64,000 bases of DNA from Xenopus tropicalis (lineage: Eukaryota; Chordata; Amphibia; Anura; Pipidae). A program made the position numbers and the translations under genes. This document shows positions 11,791 to 61,900 of the stretch, piece after piece (positions within the stretch are counted from its first letter, which is position 1; every line of letters starts with the position of its first letter). Below the pieces are notes generated by a model. That model did no database searches and was not told the origin of the DNA. It saw only the letters and a list, made by a program, of their open reading frames with translations. The stretch spans positions 3,533,960 through 3,597,959 of the forward strand of contig NC_030680.2 in NCBI RefSeq assembly GCF_000004195.4. Direction: 5' to 3'.

Positions 11791-13472
11791 CAGGGGCTGG
11801 TGAAGGTCCTGCCTGCCCAAAGGTCGTCGCTAGATCCCTGTGATACTAAACTCTGACCAATCAGGCGCAGTGCCATGTAATTCCCCCCCCACTTGCATTG
11901 GCCCCAATCTCCATATTATCGTTGGGTTAATAATCATTTCTCCCCCAGATTTCTCTATGCAGGATCCTTCCCATCTCATTATAAAAGGGCAGAAAGTCAG
12001 GAGGTCTGGGGAGGGGGGGAAATAATCCACTGTTTATCCCTGCGAGTATTTATATAGTTGCCCCGATGCCAAGTTCTGGGGCAGAATCCGACTCCGCGTC
12101 CAAGGCCCCCCCATTAATTCCGGCTTCTGGAATGGGTTGGTGCGCGCAGCTGCCATACTGAATAGCGTTACTGTCCCGCCGCCAAGCAAAGGCCGACGGA
12201 AAAACAAACAAAAAAGGCTCCTTTTGTAGTCATTTTCATCTGGATGCAGCAAAGGATGCTGGGAAGTCAGGGAGATGCCCCTAGCAACCAGGCAGTGGGA
12301 TGAATAAAAGACTGGAAGATGATTGGATGAAATAAACACATAAGTGAGAAACTGTGTTGGGGGTTAAAAATGCTTCAAAGTGGCAGCACTGACCCCCTCA
12401 TTAAACTGCCAGCGAGGGCGACACTGGGAAACACGTTGTGCGTCTGTTCTGTGGGCGGCGGCCATTACCCGGGCCCAGCCATTTAATTGGTTCCCTGGGC
12501 AGAGTGTTCCGTTCTTTATTATAGGATTTGAGATGTTCCAAACGCTGTTTTTATCTCTGTTATTTCGCAGACGCGCTGGGGGGGGGGGTTGCTTTGGGGG
12601 CCCGGCTCGCCTAATGCACAATTAAACCACAAATAAATTCAATAATAGAAGGAAATTGGGACACTGAGTGCTGTGCCGCAACCTTAAAAGCCACTACGGG
12701 CTGCGGGCTCACCCTGTAATTAATGTATCTTTTATTTCTAAAAAGAATCAGATTGCGGGATTGGCTCTAATCTTATAAACTGCCCCCCCCAGACACCGAT
12801 GTACAAAGCCAATTAGCACCCTGGGCCCCTAGTCACCCTCATGGGCAGGTCTGAACTTGTTTATTGGGCACCAGAAATAATCCAGAAGCACCCACTGTAA
12901 CCCCCTTATTGCTGCCCTTCTGCACGGGGGGGGGCACTGCTGGGGGGGGACTGATGGAGGGCCGGCAGGGAAATACTGGTAAAAGAGGGGATGAGAAACA
13001 GAAGGGAAGAAATGGAAAAAGGGGGTTCGGGGAGTAGAGAGACAAATGGGGGGAGAGGGGAAATATAGAAGGGGGGAGAAGAGGGAGGATGGGGGGGAGT
13101 AAGGCCAAACAGTTGGGGGGGGGGGAATAGAAAAGGAAAGGAGAGGGGTGAGAGACAGAAGCAGAGAGGGGAAGGGAAAGGGGGTTCGGGGAGTAGAGAG
13201 ACAAATGGGGGGTGTGGGATAGTGACTCGACCCCTTTGTCTCTATAGAAAGCAGCTGAGGTTGGGGGGCGGCTGCTACAATATAGACCCCCCCCCACACT
13301 GCAGCCCCCACATGATCCAAATAACTCTGTGCCATTGCTCCTTGTGTGTCATAGAACTGATTTGTGTTTGTGTTCTGGATTCTTCTCTCCATTATAGGGT
13401 TAATTCTGCCCCCCCCTGTAATTAATACATTTTATTTGACTTATTTGGTATTTTGTTCTTTTTCACCCTCAG
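11791..13472. other. sequence upstream of first recognised tub exon
   Basis: No tub first exon was identified. It includes a CpG-containing part at 12050-12240, a G-run at 12580, and a purine-rich low-complexity stretch at 12950-13210 that causes spurious Pro/Ser-rich frames on the - strand. If tub transcription starts upstream of the window, all of this is intron. Confidence 0.5.
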
Positions 13473-51736
<38,264 letters not shown>

Positions 51737-52560
51737 GGGCACGGACCCAGCCAATCACCAAGAACATTTTGTTTTGGGGTGTGGGGGGGGGCGGGGTTCT
51801 TATTCAGTCAAGCCCCGCCCCTTACTTTCTATGTTCTTCGCCATGTTCTTTTTTTCCCCCCCTCCAATGAACCAATCCCTCGCTGTGGGCGGAGACTGCA
51901 CTTTCACCCACACGTGGTGGGGATTCCGCTTCTTTCTGCAAAGGTGGAAATTGCAATTTTATTTTTGTAATTATTTTTATGGAGGGGGGGGGGCGGGGAA
52001 GAGATGTTTTCAAGACTCTGAAGCGGGTTGGACCCCCAGGGGGCGCTGTTACTGATCCCATTAACCTTAGTGTTTCTTTTGTACCCAAGTGCATGAACTG
52101 TTTTGCCTTCTCACCCAGCGAATATGAACCAATGGGGCGGCCAATCCTTAGTGCTGACAGATTGGGGGTCGACTAAACTAAAATGCTGAGCAAAAGCACA
52201 AGGCGCCTTCGTGTTTCTGTGCCGGGATTCACTTTATGGCACTTTTGTGGTCGGAAGGATCTGCCCTTTTCGGCGAATCCGTCACCCCCATTTTTTTTTT
52301 CTATCTCATATTGTAGTTATTAACCCCCACCAGTCATTGCAGATATTGTGGTCCACGTACTGTATCCTAATTTTTAGCTGTAACTAAACCCATGGTTAAC
52401 CCTTCGGTATGGGGGGGGAGGGGCCTCGTCCGACATTGTGAGGCTTATTCCCTTCCCCTCGTTCTTTTTTTTTTTTAATGATAAAGTGTCTTTCACATCT
52501 GTGCGAGGGTGATGGGTATCTTAGAACCGTTCTGTATATTAAATTTGTCTGGACTTGAGT
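51737..52560 (+). other. tub: tub 3' UTR (probable)
   Basis: About 0.8 kb of non-repetitive sequence follows the tub stop codon. It contains C-, T- and G-runs and a T-rich stretch at 52465-52479. The most plausible end is an ATTAAA hexamer at 52538-52543 followed by GT-rich sequence. Tandem and foldback repeats start at about 52750. Confidence 0.6.
52538..52543 (+). terminator. candidate tub polyadenylation signal ATTAAA
   Basis: ATTAAA is the commonest variant of the AATAAA signal. It is followed within 15-50 nt by GT-rich sequence (GTCTGG, GAGTGTC, TGTGTATAAG), as expected for a downstream element. It is about 800 nt after the tub stop codon. Confidence 0.5.
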
Positions 52561-52749
52561 GTCTACATGTCCTGGCTCTGTATCTGTGTATAAGTGGGAG
52601 TCGGGTCTGTGGGGGACCCCCCTTGGCATTATGGGACCATTCATGGAACAAGGAACCATTTTGACCCCCAAGACTATTGAAACCATGAGATACTCCCCCA
52701 TGTCTATGCTGGAAATACTGTCCTTATACCAAATGGTTGGTTTCTCCAC

Positions 52750-54330
52750 ATAGTAGTGAGTCTGCCCTTCAGAGCAGTATTTTAGGGGGGGCCTACTATG
52801 AGCCTAAGGGCAAATTAGGGTGATGGTTAAGTAGATTCACCTGGAGGTCCAGCTTGAGGGTCACTCGGGATGAGGTCTGGATCCTTCTCTGCTCTCCTAG
52901 TTGGCATGATGGGTAAATTACTGATGTAATGGGATTCCAGCTCAACCACTGGACTCTTGAAGGCATTGTATGGATGCCAGTAAGCCAATAGGGATGTGGG
53001 GGCGCTCCTTCTGCCCTGGAATGCCAAGACAAGGGACCTGTACCCACCTAAGAGATTCATAGAGGAGGTCCACCCTTCCTATAGATCCCGTAAGGTGGCC
53101 ATACATGGTGCAACCCGCTCATTTGGCAAGGATTGCCTACCGATATGGGCTAATTTGATAATTTGGCGGCCTCAACCAACAACCAATGATCTATAGTGGG
53201 TCTGCCCTTCACAGCAGTATTTTGGGGGGGGGGCTACTATGAACATAAGGGCAAATTAGGGTGATGGTTAAGTAGATTCACCTGGAGGTCCAGCTTGAGG
53301 GTCACTCGGGATGAGGTCTGGATCCTTCTCTGCTCTCCTAGTTGGCATGATGGGTAAATTACTGATGTAATGGGATTCCAGCTCAACCACTGGACTCTTG
53401 AAGGCATTGTATGGATGCCAGTAAGCCAATAGGGATGTGGGGGCGCTCCTTCTGCCCTGGAATGCTAACACAAGGGACCTGTACCCACCTAAGAGATCTT
53501 TGAGGAGGTCCATCCATCCTATAGATCCATTCAGGTGGCCATACATGGTGCGACCCGCTAATTTGGCAAGATCACCAAACGATTGGATTGCCTACCGATA
53601 TGGGCTAATTTGATTGTTTGGCAACCTCAACATTAAGGGATATCTATAGGATGGATGGACCTCCTCAAAGATCTCTTAGGTGGGTACATGTTCCTTGTGT
53701 TGGCATTCCCAGAGCACTCTCTCTCCTTCAGGCCAATTCGGCAGCTTATCTGTCCATGTATGGGCACCACCGACGGGCCTACCCCACTGTTATCTGGCTT
53801 AAAATTGTCCAGATCAAGATCGGGCAGGTTTGATTTTCCAGTCGTTGGCTGGTTGATGCGGTCCTCAGTCCAGCAGCCCATATACCCGCCATCGGCCTGA
53901 TGGGATTCCAGGTCAAGCACTGGACCCTTAAGGGCATTGTATGGATGCCAGCAAGCCAATAGTGATGTGGCGGAGCTCCTTTTGCCCTAGAGAGTGCTTT
54001 GGGAATGCCCACACAAGGGACTTGTACCCACCTAAGCGATTCTTTGAGGAGGTCCATCCATCCTATAGATATCCCTCAAGGTGGCCATACATGGTACGAC
54101 CCGCTCATTTGGCAAGGTCACCAAACAAGTGGATTGCCTACCGATATGGGATAATTCAATCGTTTGGCGACCTCAATGTTAAGGGATATCTATAGGATGG
54201 ATGGACCTCCTCAAAGAATCGCTTAGGTGGGTACAAGTCCCTTGTGTTGGGATTCCCAAAGCACTCTCTAGGGCAGAAGGAGCTCCCCCACATCCCTATT
54301 GGCTTACTGGCATCCATACAATGCCCTTAA
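52750..54330. repeat. intergenic duplicated foldback elements
   Basis: A unit of about 443 bp at 52753-53195 is repeated at 53196-53640 (GGTGATGGTTAAGTAGATTC, TCACTCGGGATGAGGTCTGG, ATGGATGCCAGTAAGCCAAT). From 53500 onward partial copies alternate in orientation. A long hairpin lies at 54002-54262, with arms of about 75 nt and a loop of about 100 nt. The texture suggests MITE copies nested in the tub-ric3 spacer. Confidence 0.85.
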
Positions 54331-54794
54331 TCTGGAATCCCATAAATATGGGCTGAGGACCACATCAACGAGCCAACGACTGGAAAACCACACCTGCCGG
54401 ATCTAGATCTGGCCAATTTTAAGCCAGATAACGATGGGGATAGGCCCGTCGGTGGTGCCCATACATGGACAGATAATCTGCCGAATCAGCCTGAAGGACC
54501 TGTGTATGGCACCTTTAGAGCCCTGTGGCAATCCGGCTAACCTACAGGAGCCTTGTGGCCCCACCCTCTATACAAAGAATTAGCAGTGATTGGTATGTTT
54601 GACTGAAGGACATGATTGGATGTTCGTACAGATAACAAACCCTATAGGGGATGAGTAGGGTCAACCGTCCCCTTGCTGCCCCAAGGTTTCCTATACAAAT
54701 GCAGTCATTCATTGGCCAGTTACATAGAGACTTGGACTATGGGCTCCATGAGTGTCACATGACACACTTAGCTCATCAAAAAAAACTTTACCTT
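54331..54794. other. tub-ric3 spacer, no gene seen
   Basis: The first about 190 nt still resemble the foldback family (CATACATGGACAGATAATCT). The rest is single-copy and AT-rich. No exon, RNA gene or clear signal was found. Confidence 0.45.
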
Positions 54795-55469
54795 CCCCTT
54801 TAATCTTAATCAGTCTTACTAGACTTATTTCCACTAGCTGTTATCTGTTCTAATACATCTCCACGGCCTTGGGGTATAGGTAAACTAATGAGTGTATTGG
54901 GTCTGGGGGTCTCTGGCCCAATGAACACAAAGGGGACCCAATGCCCACAAAGGGGACCCAATGCCCAGAAGAAGGTACATGTGTGAGTAAAATCTGAATT
55001 ACGACTCCTGCTAAATATCTGGCTACTTTGGAAAGAAGATGAAGAACCAGGAAGCTCTCAGTTGAGACAGTTGGACAAGGAATAGTTACTACTTTACTAG
55101 TTGGGTGCCAGTGTCCCCCGAGTAACAATTGTTCCCATTATCGACCCTGATAATATTATATACATCCAATTAAATATGAATAGTGACGTGGTGCCCCTTC
55201 CCCAGTTCATCCATACCATTCCTTGACCAATCCACAGGTTGGGGTTGCCTTCTCCAAGATGGCGCAGAGCTTGGCCCATTCCCATAGCCGTGGGTCCTGT
55301 CATTGAATCGTTATTTCCCTCCCACATCTTCAGAGTGGGAGGGGCATGCTTCGTAAGAGCCAAGAACATGGGCAGTTGGACCACCGCAGTCAGGCTGAGG
55401 GTAGATGTTCTCAAAGTATCACCAACCTGGGCATCTCGGACCTTTTCCCATGAAGGAACCATGTAGCAA
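54795..55469 (-). other. ric3: ric3 3' UTR (probable) with candidate ATTAAA
   Basis: Single-copy sequence after the ric3 stop on the - strand, about 0.65 kb long. An ATTAAA hexamer on the - strand at 54804-54799 is a plausible polyadenylation signal, but no AATAAA is obvious nearer the stop. The end is therefore uncertain. A short 18-bp direct repeat (AAAGGGGACCCAATGCCC) lies at about 54930-54967. Confidence 0.4.
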
Positions 55470-55942
55470 TCAGTACTCAATGCCCTTTGTGTTCCTTTTC
55501 CGTAAAGTACCAGTTTCATCTCGATTGGACCCCAGCGTGGCCCCCAATGGTCCCTTTTCATTTCCTAAGTCCATAAAAGATTCCTTGGGATCCTCTTCTT
55601 CGTTGCAGCTGTCTGATATGAACCCAGCGTTTTCAGCTATGACTTCTGGATCCTCGTCCTCATCTTCATCTTCTTCAATGTCCTCCCCGGTTCCAACAAC
55701 TTTGCCTTGGGCTGAGATGGTCCCTTGGGCTTGTTGGTCACCCCCCACACTGTCCTTATAGTCAGGTTCCTTGGCCAAATTCCCAGAACCATTCTCCTGA
55801 TCATCCTCCTCATCAAAGCCCATCTGCTCTGCAACCTGTTCGGCCGATGGTCGGTTCAACGCGGAGCAGTCAACGAGGATCGTTTGTTGGGTTCGTTTGC
55901 AGTCCGAAGGGTCATAAACCGGATAGGTCTCTTCTGGGTAAC
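55470..55942 (-). CDS. ric3: ric3 terminal coding exon with stop
   Basis: 473 nt, acceptor TGTGACAG, stop TGA at 55472-55470. Encodes 156 residues after the split Gly: YPEETYPVYDPSDCKRTQQT, ILVDCSALNRPSAEQVAEQM, an acidic segment (DIEEDEDEDEDPEVIAENAG), and a terminus ETGTLRKRNTKGIEY. The human protein has the matching AENAGFSADSY and MLRKRNPQGLE. The middle is low-complexity and diverges. Confidence 0.96.
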
Positions 55943-58900
55943 CTGTCACAGAATAATCACAGGCAGTAGTAAAAGAACAGTGTAAGCGCTACAAGCGGTG
56001 GGATATTTATTCTTCTCTTACCGTTCCAGTCTTCCATGTATGGAGCTTCTTCTGCTTCTTTTTCAGGAGAAATTCCATCCAAGATTTTACCCTCCTTCAT
56101 CACCCTGGTGATCTCCTTTAGGCGCTGGAGCAGATCTGTTTCCTCATCGGAGCTCACATTGTCAGTCCTGATATAAGGGGGAGAGATGGTGCCTATAGTA
56201 GCAGTGGGGGGATAATAGCCTCTGGGAAGGGACTGGGGCTGTGGGATAGCAGGTATAGTAGGGAGAGATGGTGCCTATAGTAGCAGTGGGATAATAGCCT
56301 CTGGGAAGGGACTGGGGCTGTGGGATAGCAGGTATAGTAGGGAGAGATGGTGCCTATAGTAGCAGTGGGATAATAGCCTCTGGGAAGGGACTGGGGCTGT
56401 GGGATAGCAGTATATAGTAGGATGAGATGGTGCCTATAGTAGCAGTGGATAATAGCCTCTGGGAAGGACTGGGGCTGTGGGATAGCAGGTATAGTAGGGA
56501 GAGATGGTGCCTATAGTAGCAGTGGGGGATAATAGCCTCTGGGAAGGGACTTGGGGCTGTGGGATAGCAGTATAGTAGGAGAGATGGTGCCTATAGTAGC
56601 AGTGGGATAATAGCCTCTGGGAAGGGACTGGGGCTGTGGATAGCAGGTATAGTAGGAGAGATGGTGCCTATAGTAGCAGTGGGATAATAGCCTCTGGGAA
56701 GGGACTGGGGCTGTGGGATAGCAGGTATAGTAGGGAGAGATGGTGCCATATAGTAGCAGTGGGGGATAATAGCCTCTGGGAAGGGACTGGGGCTGGGATA
56801 GCAGGTATAGTAGGGAGAGATGGTGCCTATAGTAGCAGTGGGGGGATATAGCCTCTGGGAGGGGACTGGGGCTGTGGGATAGCAGGTATAGTAGGGAGAG
56901 ATGGTGCCTATAGTAGCAGTGGGGGATTAATAGCCTCTGGGAAGGGACTGGGGCTGTGGGATAGCAGGTATAGTAGGGAGAGATGGTGCATATAGTAAAC
57001 AGTGGGGGGATAATAGCCTCTGGGAAGGGACTGGGGCTGTGGGATAGCAGGTATAGTAGGGAGAGATGGTGCCTATAGTAGCAGTGGGGGGATAATAGCA
57101 AAATCATTTTCCAATTTAATTCTTTCATTATATGAAACCGCACCTTTCACTGTTGGGCCCCAAGCGGGAGATAATCTTTTCCATTGCTTCTTCAGTTTCT
57201 TTTAGTTTATCTTGCAGTTGGCTCAGTTCATAGTCAGCTAAAAATATAAATACTAGATATTATTTTCTAAAATACAAAAACATGTTTTTAATTTACCCCC
57301 CCAGTGCTTACTGGATGCTAAACAAAGGCCAGTAAATCACAGTAGGGTATAAACAGATAAATATATCAGTTAAGATGCTCTCATTTCTCTACAGAAATAG
57401 GGGTTGGTAGCACTAGGTAGGTACCTAATATATAGGGGCAGAGACAGGGGAAAGTGTTGGAAGGGTTACTGCCTGCCCTGCTCTCATTTCCCTACAGAAA
57501 TAGGGGTTGGTAGCACTAGGTAGGTACCTAATATATAGGGGCAGAGACAGGGGAAAGTATTGGAAGGGTTACTGCCTGCCCCGCTCTCATTTCCCTACAG
57601 AAATAGGGTTGGTAGCACTAGGTAGGTAACCTAATATATAGGGGCAGAGACAGGGGAAAGTGTTGGAAGGGTTACTGCCTGCCCTGCTCTCATTTCCCTA
57701 CAGAAATAGGGGTTGGTAGCACTAGGTAGGTACCTAATATATAGGGGCAGAGACAGGGAAAGTGTTGGAAGGGTTACTGCCTGCCCTGCTCTCATTTCCC
57801 TACAGAAATAGGGGTTGGTAGCACTAGGTAGGTACCTAATATATAGGGGCAGAGACAGGGGAAAGTGTTGGAAGGGTTACTGCCTGCCCTGCTCTCATTT
57901 CCCAACAGAAATAGGGGTTGGTAGCACTAGGTAGGTGCCTAATATATAGGGGCAGAGACAGGGGAAAGTGTTGGAAGGGTTACTGCCTGCCCTGCTCTCA
58001 TTTCCCTACAGAAATAGGGGTTGGTAGCACTAGGTAGGTACCTAATATATAGGGGCAGAGACAGGGGAAAGTGTTGGAAGGGTTACTGCCTGCCCTGCTC
58101 TCATTTCCCTACAGAAATAGGGGTTGGTAGCACTAGGTAGGTACCTAATATATAGGGGCAGAGACAGGGGAAAGTGTTGGAAGGGTTACTGCCTGCCCTG
58201 CTCTCATTTCCCTACAGAAATAGGGGTTGGTAGCACTAGGTAGGTACCTAATATATAGGGGCAGAGACAGGGGAAAGTGTTGGAAGGGTTACTGCCTGCC
58301 CTGCTCTCATTTCTCTACAGAAAAAGGGGTTGGTAGCACTAGGTAGGTACCTAATATATAGGGGCAGAGACAGGGGAAAGTGTTGGAAGGGTTACTGCCT
58401 GCCCTGCTCTCATTTCTCTACAGAAAAAGGGGTTGGTAGCACTAGGTAGGTACCTAATATATAGGGGCAGAGACAGGGGAAAGTGTTGGAAGGGTTACTG
58501 CCTGCTCTGCTCTCATTTCCCTACAGAAATAGGGGTTGGTAGCACTAGGTAGGTACCTAATATATAGGGGCAGAGACAGGGGAAAGTGTTGGAAGGGTTA
58601 CTGCCTGCCCTGCTCTCATTTCCCTACAGAAATAGGGGTTGGTAGCACTAGGTAGGTACCTAATATATAGGGGCAGAGACAGGGGAAAGTGTTGGAAGGG
58701 TTACTGCCTGCCCTGCTCTCATTTCCCTACAGAAATAGGGGTTGGTAGCACTAGGTAGGTACCTAATATTACACAATTAATACTTTACCTGACAATCTGC
58801 AACTTAGAACAGACAATTATCGCTTCCAAAACACAACAGCAATTACCATAAAAGTAATTACAGGCAGAAGCATCTTTATTAAATGCAACAAAACTGCCAC

Positions 58901-61900
58901 ATTTTATCTCGTTGGAAACGTCTCTTTTCTGCATTTACCATAAAGTCACAATGGGAATTAATTTGCAGGTTTTCATGAGCGACAGTTATTTCAATGAAGT
59001 CTGAATCCTGAGCACCAAACAGCAAGCAGGAAGGGAAAAGGGGCAAGTGGGGATTGGTTACACTGGGGGGGGGGCAGTTAGGGGGGTCACTATATATAAA
59101 TATATAAGGGGGGGCAGTAATGAAATAGAGAAAGTACAGGGAAGAGCGACTAAGCTGATAAAGGGAATGGGCTCAGTTATGGGGAAAGGCTGGCCCAGTT
59201 GGGATTGGTTACACTGGGGGGGGGCAGTTAGGGGGGTCACTATATATAAATATATAAGGGGGGGCAGTAATGAAATAGAGAAAGTACAGGGAAGAGCGAC
59301 TAAGCTGATAAAGGGAATGGGCTCAGTTATGGGGAAAGGCTGGCCCAGTTGGGATTGGTTACACTGGGGAAGGGGCAGTTAAGGGGGGGGGTCACTATAT
59401 ATAAATATATAAGGGGGGGCAGTAATGAAATAGAGAAAGTACAGGGAAGAGCGACTAAGCTGATAAAGGGAATGGGCTCAGTTATGGGGAAAGGCTGGCC
59501 CAGTTGGGATTGGTTACACTGGGGAAGGGGCGGTTAAGGGGGGGTCACTATATATAAATATATAAGGGGGGGCAGTAATGAAATAGAGAAAGTACAGGGA
59601 AGAGCGACTAAGCTGATAAAGGGAATGGGCTCAGTTATGGGGAAAGGCTGGCCCAGTTGGGATTGGTTACACTGGGGGGGGGGGGGGCAGTTAAGGGGGG
59701 GGGGTCACTATATATAAATATATAAGGGGGGGCAGTAATGAAATAGAGAAAGTACAGGGAAGAGCGACTAAGCTGATAAAGGGAATGGGCTCAGTTATGG
59801 GGAAAGGCTGGCCCAGTTGGGATTGGTTACACTGGGGGGGGGGGCAGTTAAGGGGGGGGGGTCACTATATATAAATATATAAGGGGGGGCAGTAATGAAA
59901 TAGAGAAAGTACAGAAGTAAGTCATGAATTCATGGGCTGCTTATATGGGGCCCCCAGAGAGCTAATTGGGTTTGATGGGGGGCTGGGGCAGGAGCACCAT
60001 GTGACTGAAGCCCCCCCACTGTAATTGGGCAGAAGGAGGCCAAGCTATAATGGACAGACACTCATTGTGCTGTGATTGGGCAGGGGAAGCAGTGGCGTAT
60101 CGGGTTAGGGCTCAGATCAGACATATAGGCCCACTGGTTGGGGCGACTAGAGGGGCCACTGGGGGGGGGTACCCCAATGTGCCAGTCTGACAGGGGCAAT
60201 ACTCACTGATTTTCCTCTTCAGGTTTCCGTTGGCAACAGGCTGTGTAGTGGGTTCCTGTTTGGTGCTTTTCCCTTTGGATGAAAGCTGTAGGGGGGGAAA
60301 TACAAGTGAAACAATGCAGCAGGTTTAACTTGCCCTTTAACTTGTCAGCCCCTCCATAACTAATGATCCCTCACTATCAGATACCAACAGTAACCCCCAT
60401 GGGGCAGCAGCTCGGCACAGAACAACCCCACCTACAGTGCCGCAGTGCCGGGGCCTCTGATTGGGCCCTTGTTTGTCCATAACCCTCATCTACTGGGCCA
60501 CAAGCGCCCCCTAGGGGCAAAGATATTCTCACCTTAAATAAGATATAAAGGATATAGAGAAGAATCCCGAATCCATAGATTGGTATAATCTGCCCCACAA
60601 GGCTGGGTCTGGTGCCCCCTCCTCCTCCGCCGCCCGTGCCCCCCTTCGCCTTCGACATGGCTTCCGCCATATGGGATCTGGGGAAGTGGGCGCCGCCGGG
60701 CCGGCCGTCTGTGGGTTTCGGGTGGTGCCCGGAAGACTGGAAGAGCCCAGTATTTCCTGCAAAAAATATTCCAAATTATGTTCTGTTAGAATGAAAAATC
60801 TCCTAACTCTATTCTAATATCCTTATCATTTACAGTAGGGGGTACATTATCCCTTATAATACATGAGTGATACTCAGAGTTCCCTGTATAACTCAGCCTG
60901 CAGCCTTGTGCCTTTATATGGGCACAGAACCCCTCAGTGACTGCTAATATCCTTATCATTTACAGTAGGGGGTACATTATCCCTTATAATACATGAGTGA
61001 GACTCAGAGTTCCCTGTATAACTCAGCCTGCAGCCTTGTGCCTTTATATGGGGGGCACAGAACCCCTCAGTGACTGCTAATATCCTTATCATTTACAGTA
61101 GGGGGTACATTATCCCTTATAATACATGAGTGATACTCAGAGTTCCCTGTATAACTCAGCCTGCAGCCTTGTGCCTTTATATGGGGGGCACAGAACCCCT
61201 CAGTGACTGCTAATATCCTTATCATTTACAGTAGGGGGTACAGTATCCCTTATAATACATGAGTGATACTCAGAGTTCCCTGTATAACTCAGCCTGCAGC
61301 CTTGTGCCTTTATATGGGGGGCACAGAACCGCTCAGTGACTGCTACTATTTATCTGGGAATAATTACCCTTCTGTAGGAGAATAAACTACAACTCCCAGA
61401 ACCCTTCTCAGCCTCTGACTGCTGTATCCCTCTATGTGATATATTATATACTGTACATTATCAATTGCTTTATATTAAATAACAGCCTTCTGTATAACAG
61501 CCCCGTGGGGTATATACTGTATAACAGCCCCGTGGGGTATATACTGTATAACAGCCCTATGGGGTATATACTGTATAACAGCCCTATGGGGTATATAGTG
61601 TATAACAGCCCTGTGGGGTATATAGTGTATAACAGCCCTATGGGGTATATACTGTATAACAGCCCTATGGGGTATATACTGTATAACAGCCCTGTGGGGG
61701 TATATACTGTATAACAGCCCTATGGGGTATATAGTGTATAACAGCCCTGTGGGGTATATACTGTATAACAGCCCTATGGGGTATATACTGTATAACAGCC
61801 CTATGGGGTATATAGTGTATAACAGCCCCGTGGGGTATATACTGTATAACAGCCCCGTGGGGTATATACTGTATAACAGCCCTGTGGGGTATTTACTGTA

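Noticed and set aside
12829..13392. Pro/Ser-rich - strand frame just before tub exon 1
   Set aside because: Produced by a purine-rich low-complexity stretch (GGGGAGTAGAGAGAC repeats); it is not conserved sequence.
56636..56851. Open + frames across the 56-57 kb array
   Set aside because: Tandem-array artefact inside ric3 intron 4; single-base deletions change the frame between copies.
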